The notes below the pieces were generated by a model that saw only the letters and a program-made list of their open reading frames with translations, searched no databases and was not told where the DNA came from. A DNA stretch of 48,282 nucleotides, taken from assembly GCA_963205265.1 (NCBI GenBank), contig CAUJJI010000040.1, positions 1 through 48,282 on the forward strand, in the 5' to 3' direction. Source of the DNA: Pseudomonadota bacterium. GTDB taxonomy: Bacteria; Pseudomonadota; Alphaproteobacteria; Sphingomonadales; Sphingomonadaceae. The translations under genes were made by a program, and so were the position numbers. Within the stretch, counting starts at the first letter, position 1. Every line of letters begins with the position of its first letter. Below, piece by piece: positions 18,027-24,760 of this stretch.

Positions 18027-18758
18027 ATGCTGACTCTCGCCGCCACGACTCCCGGCGAGCCGGAGATCTTCGCCTCGCTCCAGGGCGAGGGGCTGTCGTC
18101 GGGCTGTCCTTCGGTCTTCGTCCGGCTGTCGCGGTGCAATCTCGCCTGCCTCTGGTGCGACACGGCCTATACCTGGCGCTTCACCGGCGACAACCGGCCG
18201 CACCGCGACGAGCAGGCCTACGATCGCGCGGCCAACCAGGTCACGCTTTCCGAGGAGGACGTGGCCGCGAGGATCGCCGCGCTGGGGGGAGACCGGCTGG
18301 TGGTCACCGGCGGCGAGCCCTTGCTGCAGGGCCCCGCCCTCGCCCGCATGATCGCGCTGCTGCCGGCGATGCACGTCGAGGTCGAGACCAACGGCACGGT
18401 GCCGCCGTCCGACGCGCTCGACAGGCTGGTCGGGCAGTACAACGTCAGCCCCAAGCTGGCGCACAGCGGCAACCCCGCCGAGCTCGCGCTGCCGCCCGAG
18501 CGGCTGGCGCACTGGGCTGCCGAGCCGCGCGCCTGGTTCAAGTTCGTCGTCGCCCGGCCCGAGGACCTGGCCGAAGTGCTGGCGCTGCAGGCAAGCCACG
18601 CGATCGCGCCCGATCGCATCTTCCTGATGGCCGAGGGACGCGACAGCGCGACGCTGCGCAGCCGTGCGCCCTGGCTTGCGGAAATGTGTCAAGAACATGG
18701 ATTTCGCTACACCGACCGCTTGCATATCCACCTCTACGGCGACACGAGGGGAACGTGA
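18027..18758 (+). CDS. queE: 7-carboxy-7-deazaguanine synthase QueE
   Basis: Radical-SAM enzyme that converts 6-carboxy-tetrahydropterin to 7-carboxy-7-deazaguanine in queuosine/preQ0 biosynthesis. The 243 residues open with IFASLQGEGLSSGCPSVFVRL, the QueE signature, followed by the cluster motif CNLACLWC (Cys37, Cys41, Cys44) and GGDRLVVTGGEPLLQ. The later YNVSPKLAHSGN and RIFLMAEGRD segments also match. The remaining queuosine genes are not in the window. Its stop overlaps the GTG start of the MATE exporter. Confidence 0.93.
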   Translation: MLTLAATTPGEPEIFASLQGEGLSSGCPSVFVRLSRCNLACLWCDTAYTWRFTGDNRPHRDEQAYDRAANQVTLSEEDVAARIAALGGDRLVVTGGEPLLQGPALARMIALLPAMHVEVETNGTVPPSDALDRLVGQYNVSPKLAHSGNPAELALPPERLAHWAAEPRAWFKFVVARPEDLAEVLALQASHAIAPDRIFLMAEGRDSATLRSRAPWLAEMCQEHGFRYTDRLHIHLYGDTRGT

Positions 18759-20212
18759 GCGAAGGTAACCTCAGTCAGGATACGGCCCCTGCCGAAGCAG
18801 CCGGCCGGGGCCGCCTGCCGCAACATGGCGACCTGACCGAAGGCCCGATCCTGCGCACGCTGCTGCTGTTCTCGATCCCGACGCTGTTCTCGAACGTGCT
18901 GCAGACGCTGGGCGGGACGATCAACACCATCTGGGTCGGGCAGCTGCTCGGCGAAGGGGCGCTGGCGGCGACGGCCAATGCCAACATGATCGTCTTCCTC
19001 GCCTTTGCCACGGTGTTCGGCTTCGGCATGGCGACGACGGTGAAAGTCGGCCAGTATTTCGGCGCCCGCAAGATCGACGATGCGCGGCGGGCCTTCGGCA
19101 CCGGCACCGGCTTCTGCACCTTGGTGGCCCTGGTCGGCGGCGTCGCCGGCTGGTTCTTCTCCGAACCGCTGCTGCACCTGCTGGCGACTCCGGCGGCGAT
19201 CCACGACGACGCGCTGGCCTATCTCCGGGTCAGCTTCCTGACCATGCCGTTCAGCACGGTGTCGATGATGGTCTCGATGGGCCTGCGCGGCATCGGCGAT
19301 GCACGCACCCCGCTCTACGCGATGATCCTGGCGACGATCGCCGGGATCGTCCTCAACCCCTTGCTGATTCTCGGCGTCGGGCCGATCCCCAGGCTGGGGA
19401 TCGCCGGTTCGGCGCTGGCGCTGGCGATCGCCAGCGTCCTCGGCGTCGTGGCGATGGTCGCCTGGACCTACCTACGCGACCTGCCGCTGCGGCTGCGCGG
19501 CCACGAGTTCGCCTACCTGCTGCCGCGCGGGCACGAGCTCGCCTACGTGGTCGGCAAGGGGCTGCCGATGGGCGCGCAGATGCTGGTCAATTCCTCGGCA
19601 TCGCTGGTCTTCGTCGGGCTGGTCAACCGCGAGGGCATGATGACCACGGCCGCCTACAGCGCCGTGCTGCAGATCTGGGCCTACATCCAGATGCCGTCCT
19701 TCGCGATCTCGATGGCGGTCAGCGCCATGGTCGCGCAGAACATCGGCGCCTCGCAGCACGATCGCGTCGGCAGCATCACCATCGCCGGCCTCGTCGCCAA
19801 CGGCGTCATCACCACGGCCCTCACCGTGCTGCTGCTGGCTTTCGACGGACCGCTGCTCGCCCTGTTCCTGGGCGAAGGCAGCCGCGCGATCCCGATCGCC
19901 GAGCGCATTCAGCTGCTTTCCACCTGGTCGTGGATCCTGTCCGGCCAGATGGTCATCCTGGGCGGGACGATGCGTTCCTACGGCGTCGTGATCCTGCCGC
20001 TGATCATCATGGCGGTGGCACTCTATCCCGCACGGCTCGGCTTCTACGAGGCGATGCACGGCGTGCTGGGGGCCGACGCGCTGTGGTGGGCCTATCCCTT
20101 CGGATCGACCGTGGCGCTGGTGCTGACCTGGCTGGCCTATGCCCGCCCGGGCTGGCGCAAGGATCAGCTGCCGTCGGCCGGGGCGCCGCCGCTGCCGCCG
20201 GAAGTCGTCTAG
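18755..20212 (+). CDS. MATE-family multidrug/sodium antiporter
   Basis: Inner-membrane exporter of the MATE family, which expels drugs or metabolites using a sodium or proton gradient. The 485 residues give about 12 transmembrane helices. Family features include TEGPILRTLLLFSIPTLFSN at the N-terminus, NTIWVGQLLGEGALAATANA, and the second-half equivalent with FAISMAVSAMVAQNIGA. The start is a GTG (18755) that overlaps the queE stop (GTGA) and has a strong GAGGGG ribosome site; no upstream ATG in frame is plausible. Substrate is unknown. Confidence 0.9.
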   Translation: MSEGNLSQDTAPAEAAGRGRLPQHGDLTEGPILRTLLLFSIPTLFSNVLQTLGGTINTIWVGQLLGEGALAATANANMIVFLAFATVFGFGMATTVKVGQYFGARKIDDARRAFGTGTGFCTLVALVGGVAGWFFSEPLLHLLATPAAIHDDALAYLRVSFLTMPFSTVSMMVSMGLRGIGDARTPLYAMILATIAGIVLNPLLILGVGPIPRLGIAGSALALAIASVLGVVAMVAWTYLRDLPLRLRGHEFAYLLPRGHELAYVVGKGLPMGAQMLVNSSASLVFVGLVNREGMMTTAAYSAVLQIWAYIQMPSFAISMAVSAMVAQNIGASQHDRVGSITIAGLVANGVITTALTVLLLAFDGPLLALFLGEGSRAIPIAERIQLLSTWSWILSGQMVILGGTMRSYGVVILPLIIMAVALYPARLGFYEAMHGVLGADALWWAYPFGSTVALVLTWLAYARPGWRKDQLPSAGAPPLPPEVV

Positions 20213-20218
20213 CGGTCG

Positions 20219-20971
20219 CTAGGCAAAGGCGGGCGGCGCAGGCGTCTCCCCGCGCTTCACCGGCATGTCGTAGACCGCGGTCGCGCCGTAGCGGTGCGGC
20301 GCCTGCGGATCGATGCGGCGCTTGTCGAAGGCGAGCACGCGGGTGCCGAGCTTGAAGGCTTCTTTGATATCGTGAGTGACCATGACGATCGTCAGCCCGT
20401 GCTCGCGCCACAGGCCGGTGACGAGGCCATGCATGTCGAGCCGGATGCCGGGGTCGAGCGCGCCGAACGGCTCGTCGAGCAGAAGCACGCGGGGATGCTT
20501 GATCAGCGCCTGGGCGATCGCCAGCCGCTGCTGCATGCCGCCCGACATCTGCGCCGGATAGACGTCGAGGTTGTGTTCCAGCCCGACGGCGGCCAGCATC
20601 TCCCTGGCCAGGGCATTGGCATCGCGCCTGGCCTTGCCGAACAGCTTGCCGAGCAGTGGCGACTTCTCGCACTCCAGCCCGAAGGCCACGTTCTGCAAGG
20701 CGGTCAGGTGCGGGAAGACCGAGTAGCGCTGGAACACGACGCCGCGGTCGGGATGGCATTCGGGAGTCAGCGGCCGGTCGTCGAGCAGGATCTGCCCCCG
20801 CGTCGGCGCCTCCTGGCCGAGCACGAGGCGCAGGAAAGTGCTCTTGCCCGCGCCCGAGGGTCCGATCACCGAGACGAACGAGCCTTCCTCGATCGTCAGG
20901 TTGACCCGCTCGAGCACGACCTTGTCGCCGTATTCGACCCAGACGTCCTTGAAAGTCAGCAGCGCGCTCAA
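20219..20971 (-). CDS. ABC transporter ATPase, urea-carboxylase-associated (TauB/SsuB-like)
   Basis: ATP-binding subunit of a nitrate/taurine-type importer. The 250 residues contain Walker A GPSGAGKST, signature MSGGMQQRLAIAQAL, Walker B LLLDEPFGALDPG and the switch histidine in VTHDIKEAF. In similar loci such transporters sit beside urea/guanidine carboxylases, which fits the neighbours here. The start is a TTG (20971) whose bases overlap the permease stop (TTGA); a GGGGAC ribosome site precedes it and no in-frame ATG lies nearby. It is the last gene of the leftward porin-permease-ATPase operon. Confidence 0.87.
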   Translation of the reverse strand: MSALLTFKDVWVEYGDKVVLERVNLTIEEGSFVSVIGPSGAGKSTFLRLVLGQEAPTRGQILLDDRPLTPECHPDRGVVFQRYSVFPHLTALQNVAFGLECEKSPLLGKLFGKARRDANALAREMLAAVGLEHNLDVYPAQMSGGMQQRLAIAQALIKHPRVLLLDEPFGALDPGIRLDMHGLVTGLWREHGLTIVMVTHDIKEAFKLGTRVLAFDKRRIDPQAPHRYGATAVYDMPVKRGETPAPPAFA

Positions 20972-21783
20972 TGGCCGTCCCCATGCGCCCAGGGGAAAGC
21001 CTTGCGGCTGATCAGCAGGAGGATCGCGTCGGTGGCGATGGCGAGCACCGATATCCAGGCGACGTAGGGCAGGATGATGTCCATCGCCAGGTAGCGGCGG
21101 ACAAGGAAGATGCGATAGCCGAGGCCGACGTCGGAAGCGATCGCCTCGGCCGAGATCAGGAAGACCCAGGCCGGGCCCATCGACAGCCGCAGCGATTCGA
21201 TCAGCCGCGGCAGGGCCTGCGGCAAGGCGACTCGCAAGGTGAGCTGCCAGCTGTTGGCGCCGAGAGTCTGGGCCTTGACCATCTGCTCGACCGGCAGGCT
21301 GGCGACGTGGCCGGCAAGGTCGCGGACCATGTAGGGCGCGATGCCGACGGCGATCAGCGCGATCTTGGAAGCCTCGCCCAGGCCCAGCGCGATGAACAGG
21401 ATCGGCAGGACGGCGATCGGCGGGATGACGGCGATGACTGCGACGATCGGGCCGAGCGCAGCCCGCACCAGCGGCACGACGCCGAGCGCGAGGCCGATCA
21501 GCAGGGTGGAGAGTGTGGCGATCGCCACGCCGATGCCGAGCCGCCAGAGGCTGGCGATCGTATCGGACCAGGCGGTGATGTTCCCGGTGCGCGGATCCAC
21601 TTCGGTCGTGAGCTGGACCGCCGCCTGCGCCATGGCGACGAAAGTCGGCAGCACCTTCTCGTTGGGATTGGCATCGGCGCGCGCCACCGAGATCAGCGCA
21701 TAGGCGATCAGCAGGGCGATGATCGGGATCGCCCCGATCAGAATGCCGGCGCCGCGCCGCGGCTTGATGTTGACGAGCCGCAT
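20968..21783 (-). CDS. ABC transporter permease, urea-carboxylase-associated
   Basis: Inner-membrane channel of the importer, in the nitrate/taurine/sulfonate permease family (BPD_transp_1). The 271 residues contain about six membrane helices, and the EAA loop region near the middle, VKAQTLGANSWQLTLRVALPQALPRLIESLR, contacts the ATPase. ATG at 21783 was preferred over a TTG three codons earlier because a GAGG ribosome site is correctly spaced to the ATG. The gene is translationally coupled to the ATPase. No periplasmic binding protein is encoded with it, which is unusual for an importer; the adjacent TorF gene occupies that place. Confidence 0.88.
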   Translation of the reverse strand: MRLVNIKPRRGAGILIGAIPIIALLIAYALISVARADANPNEKVLPTFVAMAQAAVQLTTEVDPRTGNITAWSDTIASLWRLGIGVAIATLSTLLIGLALGVVPLVRAALGPIVAVIAVIPPIAVLPILFIALGLGEASKIALIAVGIAPYMVRDLAGHVASLPVEQMVKAQTLGANSWQLTLRVALPQALPRLIESLRLSMGPAWVFLISAEAIASDVGLGYRIFLVRRYLAMDIILPYVAWISVLAIATDAILLLISRKAFPWAHGDGH

Positions 21784-21870
21784 GCGCGACAACCTCGGTT
21801 GTACGGGAATCGGGAATGGAGGTGGATCAGGGCTCCGCCGCCCCCCAGCGGCGAAGCCCTGCCCCGGGCA

Positions 21871-22620
21871 TCAGAACGCGGCGGAAAGCGTCGCGACGAT
21901 CGCACCCTTGGTGATGCTGCGACCGGAATGGCTGCCGCCGCCCCAGTTGGCGTTGGCAAAGGTCTTGCCCACGTCGGTGCCGACGTAGGAGACGTTGAGA
22001 GTGAGCTTGCTGATGGCGATGTCGACGCCGGCGGCATAGTCGAAGATGCTCTTGCCCTTGGTGTAGGCGCTGTTGCCGTCCGAATAGCCGGCGTGGGCCT
22101 TGAGCGTCAGCGGGGTGCCGTCGATCGGGAAGCCCCAGTCGGTGTAGACCCAGATGTTGTGGCCGCCGATGTTGCTCTGGCTGGGCGTCCAGTAGGCGCC
22201 GAGCTTGGCCGAGACCGGGCCGACCTTGCCGGACACCGAACCGTAGACTTCGAAGAAGTCGACGCCCGAAGCGCCCGGATAGACGTAGTAGACGCCGCCC
22301 ACGTCGAGCGTGGCCGGTCCGACGGCGGTGCTGAAGCCCGCGATCAGGTCGAGTTCCATGTTGGAGCCGCCGAAGCTGCCGTAGCCGGCAAGGTTCGAGG
22401 CCCAGGTGCCGACATAGAAGCCCGACGAGTGGGCAACGGTCAGCCCGCCCTGGATCGCCGCGTCGCGGTCGGTCTGCGAGATGCCGCGCAGGCGATATTC
22501 GCTGGTGATAGCAACACTGCCGGTGATGGTGATGTCGCTGGATTCCTCGTCTTGGGCATAGGCGGCCGGAGCGGCGGTGAGAGCTGCGGCAGCGAAGGCG
22601 ACCTGGACGAACTTCTTCAT
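21871..22620 (-). CDS. TorF-family putative outer-membrane porin
   Basis: A 249-residue predicted outer-membrane beta barrel. The N-terminus is a signal peptide (MKKFVQVAFAAAALTAAPAAYAQ, cleavage near residue 22); the mature protein is made of alternating short strands and ends in a phenylalanine-terminated strand (VATLSAAF) typical of BamA-recognised barrels. The ITSEYRLRGISQTDRDAAIQ and GVDFFEVYGSVSG motifs match the TorF/TIGR02001-type family. A strong AAGGGGG ribosome site precedes the ATG and a sigma-54 promoter lies about 50 bases up. It is first in the leftward operon, so it may be the outer-membrane entry route for the transported nitrogen compound. Confidence 0.85.
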   Translation of the reverse strand: MKKFVQVAFAAAALTAAPAAYAQDEESSDITITGSVAITSEYRLRGISQTDRDAAIQGGLTVAHSSGFYVGTWASNLAGYGSFGGSNMELDLIAGFSTAVGPATLDVGGVYYVYPGASGVDFFEVYGSVSGKVGPVSAKLGAYWTPSQSNIGGHNIWVYTDWGFPIDGTPLTLKAHAGYSDGNSAYTKGKSIFDYAAGVDIAISKLTLNVSYVGTDVGKTFANANWGGGSHSGRSITKGAIVATLSAAF

Positions 22621-22670
22621 GATTTTTCCCCCTTGAACACTTGGAGGCCGGGAGTGGCCGTCAACCTTTC

Positions 22671-22686
22671 AGCAACTTCCGTGCCA
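22671..22686 (-). promoter_or_regulatory. Sigma-54 (-24/-12) promoter for the torF-permease-ATPase operon
   Basis: On the minus strand the sequence TTGGCACGGAAGTTGCT matches the sigma-54 consensus YTGGCACGRNNNTTGCW at every defined base. The transcript would start near 22660, giving a leader of about 40 bases before the TorF ATG. This implies control by RpoN plus an enhancer-binding activator such as NtrC, consistent with nitrogen-limited expression. Confidence 0.85.
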
Positions 22687-22738
22687 AATACGCAGATTGC
22701 CGAATTCCGAGCCTTTCGCCGGTGCCCGATCCTGTAGC

Positions 22739-22780
22739 GCTGCCTAAAATCTAGGCAGCTGCCCGCAAATTGCTCAATTT
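22739..22780. promoter_or_regulatory. Two dyads in the torF/regulator intergenic region
   Basis: GCTGCCTA-N5-TAGGCAGC (22739-22759) has perfect 8-bp arms, and AAATTG-CT-CAATTT (22767-22780) is a perfect 14-bp palindrome. Their centres lie about 89 and 114 bases upstream of the predicted sigma-54 start, the usual distance for enhancer sites. Which protein binds them is unknown; they do not match the classic NtrC dyad closely. Confidence 0.5.
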
Positions 22781-22801
22781 CATATTGCGGCGCACCAAAT
22801 T

Positions 22802-22827
22802 TATTACGCTTTACACAAAACGTAATA
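22802..22827. promoter_or_regulatory. Candidate operator of the NikR-like regulator
   Basis: A perfect inverted repeat TATTACG-N12-CGTAATA sits 19 bases before the regulator start codon. The arms and spacing resemble the widely spaced half-sites bound by NikR-type ribbon-helix-helix tetramers (the E. coli site is GTATGA-N16-TCATAC), although the bases differ. Binding here would fit autoregulation of the rightward operon. Confidence 0.5.
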
Positions 22828-22846
22828 CAGCATAGGTGACAGAACC

Positions 22847-23302
22847 ATGGCAGCCGACCCATCGCCCTCGCTTGTCCGACTCAGCATCAGCATACCGGCA
22901 GAGCTCTTCGCCGAGCTCGACGCGATGGTGGGGGAGCGCCAGGTGGCGAACCGATCGCAGATGATCGCCGAACTCATCCGCAAGGAACTGGCCGAACACA
23001 GTGCCCGCGAACGGCCGGAAACCGTTCTCGCCGGTACGATCACGCTGATCTATCGCGCCGATTCGGGGCGGGTGCGGCATGCCCTGGCGCAGGTCCAGCT
23101 CGACTATATTCCCGAGATCATCTCGTCGCAGCACATCTTCCTTGAGGACGACCAGTCGCTCGAAGTCCTGCTGGTCCAGGGCACGGCGCTGCGATTGCAC
23201 AATCTTTGTGATGCATTGCGAAAACTCCGCGGCGTTCAGCAGACCCGGCTGGTCACCACCACCGCCCTGCTGCCGCCGCTTTCAGCGAAGGAGCGACCAT
23301 GA
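22847..23302 (+). CDS. NikR-like ribbon-helix-helix regulator
   Basis: Transcriptional regulator of 151 residues: an N-terminal ribbon-helix-helix DNA-binding domain (about 8-50; SLVRLSISIPAELFAELDAM, then a helix with NRSQMIAELIRKELAEH) and a C-terminal ACT-like domain as in NikR. Aligned to E. coli NikR, the nickel ligands His76, His87, His89 and Cys95 correspond here to Leu85, His96, Phe98 and Ser104, so only one ligand survives and nickel binding in the usual way is unlikely. Its stop overlaps the next gene by four bases. It probably controls the guanidine/urea locus in response to a different effector; a candidate operator lies just upstream. Confidence 0.85.
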   Translation: MAADPSPSLVRLSISIPAELFAELDAMVGERQVANRSQMIAELIRKELAEHSARERPETVLAGTITLIYRADSGRVRHALAQVQLDYIPEIISSQHIFLEDDQSLEVLLVQGTALRLHNLCDALRKLRGVQQTRLVTTTALLPPLSAKERP

Positions 23303-24102
23303 GTACGGCCGATCCCTACGGCGCCCGGGACCATGCCCGGGCCATGGCAGGAACGCGTGTCGAAGCCATGCCCACCGTGCCCGCGGCGGCACCTGACGCG
23401 CCCGGACCGGTGGTCTGGGAGGAGACGATCGCGCCGGGCGGCTACGCCTCGCGCCGGCTGGCCCGGGGATCGCGGCTGCGGCTGGTCGACCTGCACGGCG
23501 ACGCCTGCGCCTCGATGCTGCTGTTCAATGCCGAGAACCCGCTGGAGCGGCTCAATGTCGCCGATACGCTGAAGGTGCAGTGGAACGGCTACCTGGGCGC
23601 CGGCAAGCTGCTTTTGTCCGACATGGGCCGGGTGATGATGACCATCCTCGAGGACGGCGCCGGGACTCACGATGCCTTCTGCGGCGCCTCGAACGAGGCG
23701 TCGAACGCGCGGCGCTACGGCGACGGCAAGAATTACGGCCTGCACCCCAATGCCCGCGACCGCTTCATGCTGGGCGTCGCCAAGCACGGCCTCGGCCGCA
23801 AGGACGTCCACCCCTGCATCAACTGGTTCAAGGGCGTGCGGATCGAGGCCGACGGCACGACGACGCCGCAGGTCGGGCCGTTCGAACCCGGGCGAGCGCT
23901 TGTCCTGCGCGCCGAGATGGACCTGATCGCCGTCCTGGCGAACTGCCCGCACGTCCTCGACCCGCGGCCGGCCTATTCCGCCACGGCCCTGCGCGCGACG
24001 GCCTGGCGCGGCGACGTGACGCCCGAAGGCGATGCCGCCCGCAATGCCACGCCGGAAGGTCTGCGCGCCTTCCTCAACACCGAAGACTACTACCTCAGGT
24101 AA
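23299..24102 (+). CDS. UAAP1/DUF1989 protein, likely carboxyguanidine deiminase subunit
   Basis: This 267-residue protein matches the urea-amidolyase-associated protein 1 family (formerly called urea-carboxylase-related aminomethyltransferase). In characterised bacteria the UAAP1/UAAP2 pair acts as carboxyguanidine deiminase (CgdAB), converting carboxyguanidine to allophanate plus ammonia between the carboxylase and allophanate hydrolase steps. Visible here: ETIAPGGYASRRLARGSRLRLVDLHGDAC, the MTILEDGAGTHDAFCG segment, SNEASNARRYGDGKNYGLHPNARD and CINWFKGVRIEADG. The ATG overlaps the regulator stop, and the next subunit follows after ten bases. Which of the two is CgdA or CgdB is not assigned here. 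Confidence 0.88.
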   Translation: MSTADPYGARDHARAMAGTRVEAMPTVPAAAPDAPGPVVWEETIAPGGYASRRLARGSRLRLVDLHGDACASMLLFNAENPLERLNVADTLKVQWNGYLGAGKLLLSDMGRVMMTILEDGAGTHDAFCGASNEASNARRYGDGKNYGLHPNARDRFMLGVAKHGLGRKDVHPCINWFKGVRIEADGTTTPQVGPFEPGRALVLRAEMDLIAVLANCPHVLDPRPAYSATALRATAWRGDVTPEGDAARNATPEGLRAFLNTEDYYLR

Positions 24103-24112
24103 GGAGCCCGAC

Positions 24113-24748
24113 ATGGCCACCGATCTCGCTGCCGCCGGCCTGCCCGGCACGATCGTCCACGACGAGGTCGTCCCGGCGCGCGCGCCTTGGCTGCACCGCG
24201 TCCACCGCGGGGAGACGCTGCGCATCGTCGACCTCGAGGGGAACCAGGCGGTCGACTTCCTGATCTACGCCGCCGGCGACGACGCCGAGCGCTACAGCGC
24301 GCAGGACACCATCGCTGCCCAGGGCAACATCTTCCTGCGGACGGGATCGGCGCTGCTGTCGAACGAGGGCCGCCCGATGATGACGATCACGGCCACCTCG
24401 GTCGACTATCACGACACGATCGGCGGCGCCTGCTCTTGCGAATCCAATACCTTGCGCTACGGTCATCATACCAAGTCGCAGCACGCCTGCGTCGACAACT
24501 TCCTCGACGCCAACGTCCGGGTCGGGCGCGGCAAGCGCGACATGGTGTCGAACATCAACTTCTTCATGAACGTGCCGGTCGAAGCCGACGGCGCGCTCGG
24601 CATCGTCGACGGCATCTCGGCACCGGGCCTCACCGTCGACCTCAGGGCGGAAATGGACGTCGATGTCGTCGTCTCCAACTGTCCCCAGATCAACAACCCG
24701 TGCAACGGCTTCAACCCAACGCCGGTGCGCATGATCGTGGCGCGGTAG
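24113..24748 (+). CDS. UAAP2/DUF1989 protein, likely carboxyguanidine deiminase partner
   Basis: Second UAAP-type protein, 211 residues, related to the preceding gene and expected to form a hetero-complex with it. Family motifs seen are VHRGETLRIVDLEGNQAVDFLIY, AQGNIFLRTGSALLSNEGRPMMTI, the cysteine-containing DTIGGACSCESNTLRYGHHTK, and the C-terminal NCPQINNPCNGFNPTPVRMIV. The ATG at 24113 was chosen over an upstream in-frame start because an AAGGAG site, overlapping the UAAP1 stop, is correctly placed. It precedes the carboxylase by 12 bases, consistent with one operon. Confidence 0.89.
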   Translation: MATDLAAAGLPGTIVHDEVVPARAPWLHRVHRGETLRIVDLEGNQAVDFLIYAAGDDAERYSAQDTIAAQGNIFLRTGSALLSNEGRPMMTITATSVDYHDTIGGACSCESNTLRYGHHTKSQHACVDNFLDANVRVGRGKRDMVSNINFFMNVPVEADGALGIVDGISAPGLTVDLRAEMDVDVVVSNCPQINNPCNGFNPTPVRMIVAR

Positions 24749-24760
24749 GCCTTGCCCGGA

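Noticed and set aside
22621..22846. Guanidine (ykkC or mini-ykkC) riboswitch before the guanidine/urea operons
   Set aside because: The conserved ACGR loops and paired stems were not found; the region instead shows a sigma-54 promoter and protein-type dyads.
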